Shown here piece by piece: positions 28,699 through 36,264 of a stretch of 49,930 nt of DNA. Source of the stretch: Candidatus Aminicenantota bacterium (lineage in GTDB: Bacteria > Acidobacteriota > Aminicenantia > Aminicenantales > Aminicenantaceae). The translations under genes were made by a program, and so were the position numbers. Each line of letters begins with the position of its first letter. Position 1 is the first letter of the stretch. The stretch lies in contig DRHQ01000137.1 in NCBI GenBank assembly GCA_011049545.1, positions 1-49,930 on the forward strand. Direction: 5' to 3'. A model generated the notes under the pieces. It searched no databases, was not told the DNA's origin, and saw only the letters and a list, made by a program, of their open reading frames with translations.

Positions 28699-29688
28699 AT
28701 GAAAATTGCAGCAGTGCTTCCGCATGTGGAAATTTATGGAGGTATAAGACGATACCTTGAAATCGGAAACGAGTTCGCGAGCAGAGGTTATTATTTTGTC
28801 CTTTTCCATCCTGATGGGAGCAAACCCGAATGGTTAGAGTTTAAGGGCATAACAAAGCCTTTCTCTTCTCTGGGCGAAGAAGCTTTCGACATTGGGCTCT
28901 GCAGTGAATATTCTGTTTTGCCCTATTTTGAAAAATTAAACGCCAGAGAAAAAATATTTTATTTTTTACTGCAGGGACATAAGCAGGAAAAAGAGGCAAT
29001 AAAGAAGAATTATATTTTTTTTGGAAATTCTGAAGGCCTCTGCCGTCATCTTGAGAAAAAGTACAATATTTCCTGTTTCAGGATTCCTGGCGGAGTGAAT
29101 CCCCAATTCTTTTTTCCCGCAAAAGAGCGGGAAAGAGAAAGAAATGAGTTCATAGTTCTCTGTTATGGGCGTATTTACAAAAAGAGAAAGGGTATTCAGC
29201 ATGTCATTCGTGCCGTAGAAGGACTCTACAAGGAATATCCTCGCCTTAAACTTGTTTTTTTTGATAGTTTAGTGGGCGAAGATAGAAGAGACCCTCGCCT
29301 TATGATTAAATCCCCTGTCCCTCATGAATTTCACCTGAATTTACCTCAAAGCAAAATGGCCTGGCTCTATTCACAGGCGGACATTTTTGTGAGTGCTGAG
29401 AGACGGGCGGGATGGTCGAATACCACAGCAGAAGCTATGGCCTGTCAGATTCCGGTTGTTTGCAGCCGGAGTGGGACTCGAGATTTTGCCTTTCACAACA
29501 AAACCGCATTGGTTGTCCCCTTTCCTCATCCTCTTTTGTTGCGCCACCAAATCAAAAAACTCCTTAAAGATGAAGAGCTTCGTCTTCGAATCGCCCGCGC
29601 CGGATACGAGAAAATACAGAAATATTCCTGGTCAGCTTTGGCCGATCGATTGGAGAAAATTTTTAAGGAACTTGTAAAATTGAATTAG
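28699..29688 (+). CDS. Glycosyltransferase, GT4-like (GT-B fold)
   Basis: 329 residues. The N-terminal lobe starts KIAAVLPHVEIYGGIRRYLEIGNEFASRG, a usual GT4 acceptor-side pattern. The C-terminal donor lobe has VLCYGRIYKKRKGIQHVIRA and AGWSNTTAEAMACQIPVV. In the EX7E motif the first glutamate is replaced by alanine while the second (in AEAMA) is kept, which also occurs in some GT4 subgroups. It has no signal or membrane segment. It follows galU and the tRNA. The likely role is adding a sugar to a surface glycan or lipid; donor and acceptor are unknown. Confidence 0.85.
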   Translation: MKIAAVLPHVEIYGGIRRYLEIGNEFASRGYYFVLFHPDGSKPEWLEFKGITKPFSSLGEEAFDIGLCSEYSVLPYFEKLNAREKIFYFLLQGHKQEKEAIKKNYIFFGNSEGLCRHLEKKYNISCFRIPGGVNPQFFFPAKERERERNEFIVLCYGRIYKKRKGIQHVIRAVEGLYKEYPRLKLVFFDSLVGEDRRDPRLMIKSPVPHEFHLNLPQSKMAWLYSQADIFVSAERRAGWSNTTAEAMACQIPVVCSRSGTRDFAFHNKTALVVPFPHPLLLRHQIKKLLKDEELRLRIARAGYEKIQKYSWSALADRLEKIFKELVKLN

Positions 29689-29727
29689 GGAATTCGTTGT
29701 GATATTCTTTTAATCGGAGGAAACTGA

Positions 29728-29952
29728 ATGAAAGAGAAAGAACTAAAGGAACTTCTTTTAAAAAAAGACGAAGTATTCAGAAAAGCCCATAAACAACACA
29801 TACAGCTTGAAAAGAAACTCGAGAAGCTAAAGCAGAAGGATTTTCTGACTGAAGTGGAAAATATGGAAGAAAAAGAGTTGAAGAAAAAGAAGCTTTTTCT
29901 TAAGGATAAGATGTATTACTTGATGATTGAATACAGAAAAGCCCATAAATAA
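29728..29952 (+). CDS. Small coiled-coil protein, DUF465 (YdcH-like)
   Basis: 74 residues, lysine- and glutamate-rich and predicted to be entirely helical. The pattern of an early HKQHIQLEKKLEKL helix, then ELKKKKLFLKDKMYYLM near the end, matches DUF465 proteins, whose function is unsettled. A strong GGAGG ribosome site precedes the ATG. It sits 16 nt before the dehydrogenase-like gene and probably shares its transcript. Confidence 0.75.
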   Translation: MKEKELKELLLKKDEVFRKAHKQHIQLEKKLEKLKQKDFLTEVENMEEKELKKKKLFLKDKMYYLMIEYRKAHK

Positions 29953-29968
29953 TTCAGCTATTGAAATA

Positions 29969-30988
29969 ATGAGGGAGACAAAAAAGCCAAGGATTGCCTT
30001 GATCGGGTCAGATTCTATGCGCGGGAAAGAGATAAAAAATGTCTTAAGCCAGAAGAAGTTTCCTCTTAAGGATATAGACTTCTTCGACCCAGATGTGGAA
30101 GAAGAATACAGCAAGCTGACTCAATTTCGGGGAGAACCCAAAGTAGTCCATCATCTTGATAAGGAGTCTCTCTCAGGCTGTGATTTGGTTTTTCTAGCGG
30201 CAGATAAAAAAGTGAATCAGGCATTTGGGACTCTTGCTAACAAACAAAAATTTAAGGCAATCGATTTGAGCGAGACATTTAATGCTGAAGAAAAAATTCC
30301 TGTCGTTGTGGCCGGAGTGAATGATGAGATTGTTTTGAAAAAAAGACCCGGCCTTATTGCCAATCCTCATCCTGTGACTGTTGTCCTTTCTCATCTCTTT
30401 CACGTTGTCCTCAAGGAATTTGGGCTTTTGAAGGCCGTTTCTTTCGTCCTTCAGCCTGTTTCAGCGTACGAGGAATCCGGCATCAAAGAGCTGGCTGACC
30501 AGAGTTATGCTTTCCTGAACAGCTCCTCTCTTTCAAAGAAAGTGTTCAAGGAGCAGATTGCCTTTAATTTTCTCTCCAATACTGAGAAGGCCGATAAAAA
30601 TGGTTTTTCTTCTGTTGAAAAACAAATCACCTCAGAGATACGAAGAGTTCTTCATCCTCGTCGTTTTCTCCTCTCATTGTCCATCATTCAAGCCCCCGTG
30701 TTCCATAGCTATTCGCTTATGAGCTATTTAGAATTGAAGAGAAAAACCGATATCCAGGGCTTAAAAAGTATTTTTAGGAAACATTCCTTTTTAAAGCTTT
30801 TCCCTCCGACGCTTTCCAGTCCTGTTTCGGTGACAGGAGAAGATAAAATTTGTATCGGTCAGATAAAAAAAGAAGAGTCGTTTCCCAATAGCTTTTGGAT
30901 CTGGACAGTCGTGGATAATTTAACTCGGGGCTCAGCTTTGAATGCGTTTGAGATTGCAGAGAAAATTTTCTCTGGGCCTCCGGTTTAA
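29969..30988 (+). CDS. Aspartate-semialdehyde dehydrogenase-like protein lacking the catalytic cysteine (Usg-like)
   Basis: 339 residues from MRETKKPRIALIGSD; a TTG 14 codons upstream, overlapping the previous gene, is less likely. The fold is that of aspartate-semialdehyde dehydrogenase, with an N-terminal nucleotide-binding domain (LIGSDSMRGKEI, DLVFLAADKKV, KAIDLSETF) and a dimerisation domain. The active-site NPNCxT reads N132-P-H-P135-V-T, so proline replaces the cysteine. SGAG reads SAYE, and the RVPV segment that supplies the substrate arginine reads QAPV. It should therefore not catalyse the normal reaction; the proteobacterial Usg proteins are a similar case. Its stop is followed 3 nt later by the exporter gene. 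Confidence 0.85.
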   Translation: MRETKKPRIALIGSDSMRGKEIKNVLSQKKFPLKDIDFFDPDVEEEYSKLTQFRGEPKVVHHLDKESLSGCDLVFLAADKKVNQAFGTLANKQKFKAIDLSETFNAEEKIPVVVAGVNDEIVLKKRPGLIANPHPVTVVLSHLFHVVLKEFGLLKAVSFVLQPVSAYEESGIKELADQSYAFLNSSSLSKKVFKEQIAFNFLSNTEKADKNGFSSVEKQITSEIRRVLHPRRFLLSLSIIQAPVFHSYSLMSYLELKRKTDIQGLKSIFRKHSFLKLFPPTLSSPVSVTGEDKICIGQIKKEESFPNSFWIWTVVDNLTRGSALNAFEIAEKIFSGPPV

Positions 30989-30991
30989 AGA

Positions 30992-32797
30992 ATGAAAGAA
31001 ATATTGCAGCTTTTCAAACTCACTCTTGGAGAGAAAAAGAGGCTCTCTCTCGCCTTTTTATTTAGCTCATTCGTTGCTTTTTTTACATACGTATTTATCA
31101 ATTTAATCCAGCCTATCATAGATAAAATGTTCCTTCAGCGTGCCGGGCCGGCAGCTGGGGGAAAAGAAGGTCTTATAGGTTTTGTTTTTAAGAAAGTCCG
31201 GGCTGCCGAGGAGCAATTCATTTGGATTATTCCTTTGCTCCTGGTTATTGTTATCTTTGGTAAAGGATTGTTCACTTTTCTTTCCTCCTTTCTTATGAGG
31301 TCCATCGGATATAAAATCGGCAAAAAATTGAGAGATGATCTTTTTGGACATATCATCTACCAGTCTTCGGATTTTTTTGACTATAAATCCACGGGTGATT
31401 TGATGTCCCGTTTAACAAATGATGTTGATAGAATCCAGGTCGCAGTCGCAGGAAGCATGGGTGATCTAATCCGGGAAATGTTTATTCTTCTTGCCCTTCT
31501 TGTTTATATATTTATCACTGATTGGCGTTTGGCTCTGATATCTTTTGTCATAGCTCCGGTAGCTGTTATCCCCCTGGCACTCTTCAGCCGTCAACTCAAA
31601 AAAAAGGGGCTACTGTGTCAGGAAAAGATGGCTCAAATCTACAATCTTCTCCATGAGGCTATTACAGGTAACAAGATCGTCAAAGCTTTCACCATGGAAA
31701 AGTTTGAAATAAAAAAGTTTTCTCAGGCCACGTTGAACTATTTCAAAACAAGCCTTAAACTGGCCTTGACAGGAAGTTTCACATCCCCCTTTATGGAATT
31801 TCTGGGTGGTGTCGTCGCTGCCTTCGTCCTTGTCCTGGGTGCGACGAAGATAGTCCAGGGACACATAAGCCCTGGCGATTTTGTTTCTTTTGTCGTGGCA
31901 ATTTTTTATTCCTATACACCCATCAAGCGTTTGAGTAGGGCAAACAACTCCATCCAGCAGGGAGTGGCCTGTTATGAAAGAATACAGGAGATTCTAAATA
32001 GCAAATCTCAAATTGTAGAAAATCCCAAGGCTTACCCCCTTCCTCCTGTTAAGGGAAGCGTAAAGTTCGAAAATGTCTCCTTTGGCTACAACGAGATGGT
32101 GCCTGTGCTTCAAGAAGTCAGTTTTGAAGTCATGCCCAATGAAACCGTTGCCCTTGTTGGATTGAGCGGGGCGGGGAAGACGACCATCATCAATCTTCTT
32201 TCCCGTTTTTATGATTCTACTTCGGGAAAAATTACAATAGACGGTATTGATATCCGGGAAGTAAGTCTTCCCTCTCTTCGATCCCAAATCGGGCTTGTTA
32301 CCCAGGAGCTCATTCTCTTCAACGATACGGTACGAAATAATATTGCCTACGGTCTGGAGGATATTTCCCTGGACGAAATCAAGGAAGTAGCTAAAGCGGC
32401 CAAAGCCCACGATTTTATAATGAAGCTTCCTAAAGAGTATGAAACTATCACAGGAGAAAAGGGAACTCTGCTTTCCAGCGGGCAGAGACAGAGGTTGGCG
32501 ATTGCCAGAGCTTTACTCAAAAACCCTCCTATTCTTATTCTTGATGAAGCCACATCGGCTTTAGATTCTGAATCAGAGAGATTAATCCAGATTGCTATGG
32601 ACAACCTTATGAAGAACAGAACAACTTTTGTTATAGCCCACCGGTTGTCTACTGTAAGGCGTGTAGACAAAATTTTTGTACTTGACAATGGTGGAATTAC
32701 CGAGATTGGCACACATGAGGAGCTCTGCAGGAAAGACGGAGTTTATAAAAAATTGTATGATTTGCAGTTTTTAGAAAAGGAGGAAGCGGTACCTTGA
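30992..32797 (+). CDS. ABC exporter, fused membrane and ATPase domains (MsbA-like)
   Basis: 601 residues, a half-transporter that must dimerise. Residues 1-320 contain six membrane helices of the type I exporter fold, with the intracellular coupling segment (YKSTGDLMSRLTNDVDRI). The ATPase domain has Walker A GLSGAGKT (390-397), signature LSSGQ (494-498, SS in place of SG), Walker B LILDE (D518, E519) and the H-loop IAHRLSTV. MsbA-type proteins flip lipid A core or other lipids across the inner membrane. Many lipid or drug exporters look alike, so the substrate is inferred. It overlaps yicC by 4 nt. Confidence 0.9.
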   Translation: MKEILQLFKLTLGEKKRLSLAFLFSSFVAFFTYVFINLIQPIIDKMFLQRAGPAAGGKEGLIGFVFKKVRAAEEQFIWIIPLLLVIVIFGKGLFTFLSSFLMRSIGYKIGKKLRDDLFGHIIYQSSDFFDYKSTGDLMSRLTNDVDRIQVAVAGSMGDLIREMFILLALLVYIFITDWRLALISFVIAPVAVIPLALFSRQLKKKGLLCQEKMAQIYNLLHEAITGNKIVKAFTMEKFEIKKFSQATLNYFKTSLKLALTGSFTSPFMEFLGGVVAAFVLVLGATKIVQGHISPGDFVSFVVAIFYSYTPIKRLSRANNSIQQGVACYERIQEILNSKSQIVENPKAYPLPPVKGSVKFENVSFGYNEMVPVLQEVSFEVMPNETVALVGLSGAGKTTIINLLSRFYDSTSGKITIDGIDIREVSLPSLRSQIGLVTQELILFNDTVRNNIAYGLEDISLDEIKEVAKAAKAHDFIMKLPKEYETITGEKGTLLSSGQRQRLAIARALLKNPPILILDEATSALDSESERLIQIAMDNLMKNRTTFVIAHRLSTVRRVDKIFVLDNGGITEIGTHEELCRKDGVYKKLYDLQFLEKEEAVP

Positions 32798-33672
32798 TAC
32801 AGAGTATGACTGGATTTGCAGAGAAGAAGTTTGATTCTAAGACTCTCTCGGCTAAGATCAGTATAAGAAGCTTAAACCATCGGTTCTTGGATTGGAGTTA
32901 CCGAGGGGCTCAAATTGGCGAGGTAGAAAACAAGCTCAGAGCCATCTTTCAGAGGAAACTTCACAGAGGACGGATTGAAGTTTTCTTTGAATTGAAATAT
33001 CTGGACCCTTCTTTCTGGGAACTTCGCATCAATGAAGATTTGCTTCAGAAAATACTTACTTCTCTTGACAAACTTTCTCTTCGGATGGGAAAAAAGGTGG
33101 ATTTTTCAGTGGAGAATATGTTTAGTCTGCCTAATGTCGCAGAGTTCAAGAGAAAGAATCTCAGTGGGGAAGAAGCGGCTTTCCTGGAGAGTAGTTTTGA
33201 GAAAACATTGGATGATGTTGTGAGGATGAGGAAAAGAGAAGGATGGGAAATAGGGAAAGAGATTCGAAAGCATCTTCAGAATATAAAGCAGGGTGTAAAC
33301 CGGATCGAGAAACTAATCAAAAAACAGCCTTTTTTCATTCGAGAGAGATTGAAGAAGCGTTTGAAAGAGTTGAAACACGAAGCTCCTCTTTCAGAAAGAA
33401 AGATTGCCGAGGAGGCTTCCTATTTTGCTCAGCGATACGATTTGACAGAAGAAGTAGCGAGGTTGAAATCTCATTTGGATTATGTCCTTGACCTTCTTTC
33501 TCCAGGAAAAGAGGAACCTGCGGGTAAAAAGCTGGATTTTATCGCCCAGGAAATTTACCGGGAGGCTAACACCATAAATTCTAAATCCCAGGATATTAAA
33601 ATAATCAGAGGGATTTTAGCCATAAAAGGAGAAGTGGAAAGTATACGGCAGCAGGTTCAGAACATAGAATAG
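32794..33672 (+). CDS. yicC: YicC-family protein (putative endoribonuclease)
   Basis: 292 residues, the family length. It starts with TTG inside the overlap TTGA with the exporter stop; the N-terminus MIQSMTGFA is exactly the family start, and AGGAGG lies about 12 nt upstream. The N-terminal domain includes ISIRSLNHRFLDW and FQRKLHRGRIEVF. The C-terminal domain ends KLDFIAQEIYREANTINSKSQD and a charged helix, both family signatures. YicC of E. coli has been described as an RNase. It commonly sits beside gmk, as it does here. Confidence 0.95.
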   Translation: MIQSMTGFAEKKFDSKTLSAKISIRSLNHRFLDWSYRGAQIGEVENKLRAIFQRKLHRGRIEVFFELKYLDPSFWELRINEDLLQKILTSLDKLSLRMGKKVDFSVENMFSLPNVAEFKRKNLSGEEAAFLESSFEKTLDDVVRMRKREGWEIGKEIRKHLQNIKQGVNRIEKLIKKQPFFIRERLKKRLKELKHEAPLSERKIAEEASYFAQRYDLTEEVARLKSHLDYVLDLLSPGKEEPAGKKLDFIAQEIYREANTINSKSQDIKIIRGILAIKGEVESIRQQVQNIE

Positions 33673-33686
33673 AAATGAAAAAAGAA

Positions 33687-33792
33687 AAAAAAGGGGACAG
33701 GCTACTTTTTCTGTATGAACTGTTCGCGAATAGAAACCGTCCTTTTCATTCTGTTCCCTTAATTCAAAAAAAAGTAGCCTGTCCCCTTTTTT
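33687..33792. mobile_element. 106-bp element with perfect 24-bp inverted ends between yicC and gmk
   Basis: Arms 33687-33710 and 33769-33792 are exact inverted copies over 24 nt, with the core GGGGACAGGCTACTTTTT. The 58-nt interior has no gene. A solo end of the same type is at 21482, and degenerate pairs or ends are at 23466 and 4849. The right arm (stem followed by TTTTTT) could also act as a terminator or a strong hairpin in the yicC-gmk transcript. The gmk ribosome site GGGAAGGAGAG begins 2 nt after it. Confidence 0.85.
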
Positions 33793-33809
33793 AGGGAAGG
33801 AGAGATTTT

Positions 33810-34415
33810 ATGCTTTTTATCATTACTGGCCCGTCTGGATGCGGAAAGACCACTCTGGTTAAGCAAGTTATGGGAAATGTGAAAGACGTCCAGTTTTCAG
33901 TTTCCCATACAACCCGCAAAAAAAGAAACTCAGAGAAGGAAGGCCGGGATTATTATTTTGTGGCAAAGTCTGAATTTGAGCAGATGATTAAAGAGGAGAA
34001 ACTGGCTGAATGGACTGTCATCCATGGGAATCATTACGGGACTTCCAAGAGAGAGATAGAAAAGAAAGGAACCAGGGGGGATCTTTTCCTGGACATAGAT
34101 GTTCAAGGTGCCCAGCAGATGAAATCAAAATTAAAGAGAAGCGTATTCATCTTTATCCTGCCGCCCTTATTCGAGGAGCTTAAAGCGAGGCTTGAAAAGA
34201 GAGGCCAGGAAAGTCCAGGTTCGATAGAGGAAAGGCTTGAGGTTGCCAGAAAAGATATCAGGTTTTATCCCGATTTCGATTATATCATCATTAATGCCGA
34301 GCTGAAAAAAGCTTCGAAAGAGCTGGAAGCAATTATTTTAAGCACGAGATGCCGCCTCGACATTAAGAAAAAAGAAATTGTTCCCATTCTCCGTAGTTTC
34401 TCCGAGGATAGATAA
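33810..34415 (+). CDS. gmk: Guanylate kinase
   Basis: 201 residues. It phosphorylates GMP to GDP. The P-loop GPSGCGKT is at residues 7-14, SHTTRKKRNSEKEGRDYYF is the GMP-binding segment, and LFLDIDVQGAQQMK is the central strand of the family. AAGGAG precedes the ATG at about 9 nt. It lies 9 nt upstream of coaBC. Many bacteria have rpoZ (RNA polymerase omega) between these two genes; here there is no room for it. Confidence 0.97.
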   Translation: MLFIITGPSGCGKTTLVKQVMGNVKDVQFSVSHTTRKKRNSEKEGRDYYFVAKSEFEQMIKEEKLAEWTVIHGNHYGTSKREIEKKGTRGDLFLDIDVQGAQQMKSKLKRSVFIFILPPLFEELKARLEKRGQESPGSIEERLEVARKDIRFYPDFDYIIINAELKKASKELEAIILSTRCRLDIKKKEIVPILRSFSEDR

Positions 34416-34424
34416 GAGGTTAAG

Positions 34425-35612
34425 ATGGCCAAAATAACATTAGGAGTGTGTTCCTCGGTGAGCCTGTATAAAGCTTGTGAAATAATTCGCGGCTTCCAAA
34501 AAGAGAAGTTTCAGGTTCAAGTTATCCTGACAAAAAATGCTTCCCGCTTGATTTCTCCTTTGCTTTTTAGTGCTCTCTCCGGACAAAAAGCTCTTGTAGA
34601 TCCATTTGATGAAGAATATCAGGACGAAATTCCTCATGTGGACCTGGCGAAGGAGACATCCCTTCTGCTCGTTGCCCCAGCCACAGCAAACATGATTGGA
34701 AAGTTTGCTTCCGGCGTAGCTGATGATTTTTTATCGACTTTCTATACTGCTTCCAATTGTCCTGTTCTTATCGCTCCTTCGATGAATGAGGCCATGTATC
34801 TTCATCGACAAACTCAGGAGAATATCCAGAAACTCAGGGCAATGGGAGTAAGATTTGTCGAGCCAGAAAAGGGATATTTGGCCTGTAAAGATATAGGATG
34901 GGGGAGGTTAGCAGCTCCTGAGAAGATTGTTGAAGAAGGGCTGAGATTGATAAAGAAGAGCGCCAGCTTAAAGGGCAAAACGGTTTTAGTCACAGCCGGG
35001 CCCACAAGGGAATTCCTGGATCCGGTCCGCTTTCTCACCAACCGCTCTTCGGGAAAAATGGGTTATGAGCTTGCTGAGGAAGCGCTCAGGCGTGGGGCTG
35101 AAGTCATTCTTATTTCAGGGCCGACTCATATTTTTCCTCCTCCAGAAGCAAAGTTAAAGAAAGTCCAGACAGCCCAGGAAATGGAGAAGGAGGTGGTGGC
35201 TCGCTTCGGTCAAGCTGATGTCGTTATCATGGCAGCAGCCATCTCAGATTTCAGGTTTGCTGAGACGTCTTCACAAAAAATAAAGAAAGAAAAATTAGAG
35301 AAGAAAATCGATGTCGTACCGACTGAGGATGTTTTACAAAAAATAAGCTCGAAGAAAGGAGCAAAAATTATTGTCGGCTTTGCTGCTGAGACAGAAGATG
35401 TTGTCAACAATGCACTCAAAAAAATGAAGAAGAAAAGTCTTGATTTGATAGTGGCTAATAATGTTTTAGATGAGGGGATAGGTTTTGAATCGGACTTTAA
35501 TCAAGTAAGTCTTATTTTCCCTGACGGCAAAACGATTCATACGGAAAGAAAGAGTAAGATAGAAATAAGCCAAATAATCTTGGATAGAGTAGAGGATATC
35601 CTTGGAGGATAA
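34425..35612 (+). CDS. coaBC: Bifunctional phosphopantothenoylcysteine decarboxylase / synthetase
   Basis: 395 residues. It performs two consecutive steps of coenzyme A synthesis. The N-terminal flavin-dependent CoaC half has LGVCSSVSLYKACEIIRG, the active-site histidine in IPHVDLAKE, the substrate-binding PSMNEAMYLH and the catalytic-cysteine loop GYLACKDIGWGRLA. The CoaB half starts VLVTAGPTREFLDPVRFLTN and continues SSGKMGYELAEEALRRGA, with VIMAAAISDFR and KIIVGFAAETED later. AAGAGG precedes the ATG. It overlaps the glycosylase gene by 11 nt. Confidence 0.96.
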   Translation: MAKITLGVCSSVSLYKACEIIRGFQKEKFQVQVILTKNASRLISPLLFSALSGQKALVDPFDEEYQDEIPHVDLAKETSLLLVAPATANMIGKFASGVADDFLSTFYTASNCPVLIAPSMNEAMYLHRQTQENIQKLRAMGVRFVEPEKGYLACKDIGWGRLAAPEKIVEEGLRLIKKSASLKGKTVLVTAGPTREFLDPVRFLTNRSSGKMGYELAEEALRRGAEVILISGPTHIFPPPEAKLKKVQTAQEMEKEVVARFGQADVVIMAAAISDFRFAETSSQKIKKEKLEKKIDVVPTEDVLQKISSKKGAKIIVGFAAETEDVVNNALKKMKKKSLDLIVANNVLDEGIGFESDFNQVSLIFPDGKTIHTERKSKIEISQIILDRVEDILGG

Positions 35613-36264
35613 AGCTCGAAAACTCGTCGATTGTCTTGAAGAGAGATTGAAATATTTTTCCCAGCTCGGAGCCGAATTTGTTTCATCACCATCTTCCTCT
35701 AAGGACTCTCCTTATATTTCCCTGAAAGAGAGGATCCTCAACTGTCAAAAATGTCCGCTTTCTCAAGGGCGGAAAAATGCAGTCCCCGGAGAGGGAGACC
35801 TTGGAACTGAGCTTATGTTCGTAGGCGAGGCGCCTGGCCGCGATGAAGACATTCAGGGGAGGCCCTTTGTGGGAAGAGCAGGACAGCTTTTAACTAAAAT
35901 AATCCATGCTATGCAGTTTAAAAGAGAAGAAGTTTATATAACGAATATTGTCAAGTGCAGGCCTCCTGAGAATAGAAACCCTCACAAGGAGGAAATTGAA
36001 ATGTGCCAGGATTATCTTCGGGAGCAGCTGGAAATTATAAAGCCCGAGGTTATCGTGACTTTGGGGAGAGTGGCCACGGACTGTTTTATCCAAAGCAAAC
36101 TGGGAATGACAGCTTTAAGAGGGAGTTTCTATGAATTTAATAATATAAAGGTGATGCCAACCTTTCATCCTTCTTATCTTATAAGAAACGAAGGCAATAA
36201 AGAGATCAGGAAAATGGTCTGGGAAGACATGAAGAAAGTAATGGCCTTCCTGGGCAAGAAATGA
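35602..36264 (+). CDS. Uracil-DNA glycosylase, family 4 (iron-sulfur type)
   Basis: 220 residues starting at TTG with GAGG about 7 nt upstream; the start lies within the coaBC 3' end. It removes uracil from DNA. Four cysteines for a [4Fe-4S] cluster are present: C48, C51 (CQKC), C119 (VKCRPPENRNP) and C135. Active-site motifs are GEAPGRDEDIQGRPFVGRAG and the later FHPSYLI. The stop overlaps the priA-like start as ATGA. Family-4 enzymes are common in thermophiles and many other bacteria, so no growth temperature is inferred. Confidence 0.94.
   Translation: MEDKARKLVDCLEERLKYFSQLGAEFVSSPSSSKDSPYISLKERILNCQKCPLSQGRKNAVPGEGDLGTELMFVGEAPGRDEDIQGRPFVGRAGQLLTKIIHAMQFKREEVYITNIVKCRPPENRNPHKEEIEMCQDYLREQLEIIKPEVIVTLGRVATDCFIQSKLGMTALRGSFYEFNNIKVMPTFHPSYLIRNEGNKEIRKMVWEDMKKVMAFLGKK

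Noticed and set aside
29393-29677. Open frame of 94 codons within the glycosyltransferase gene
   Set aside because: It is a shifted-frame shadow of a well-supported gene on the same strand.
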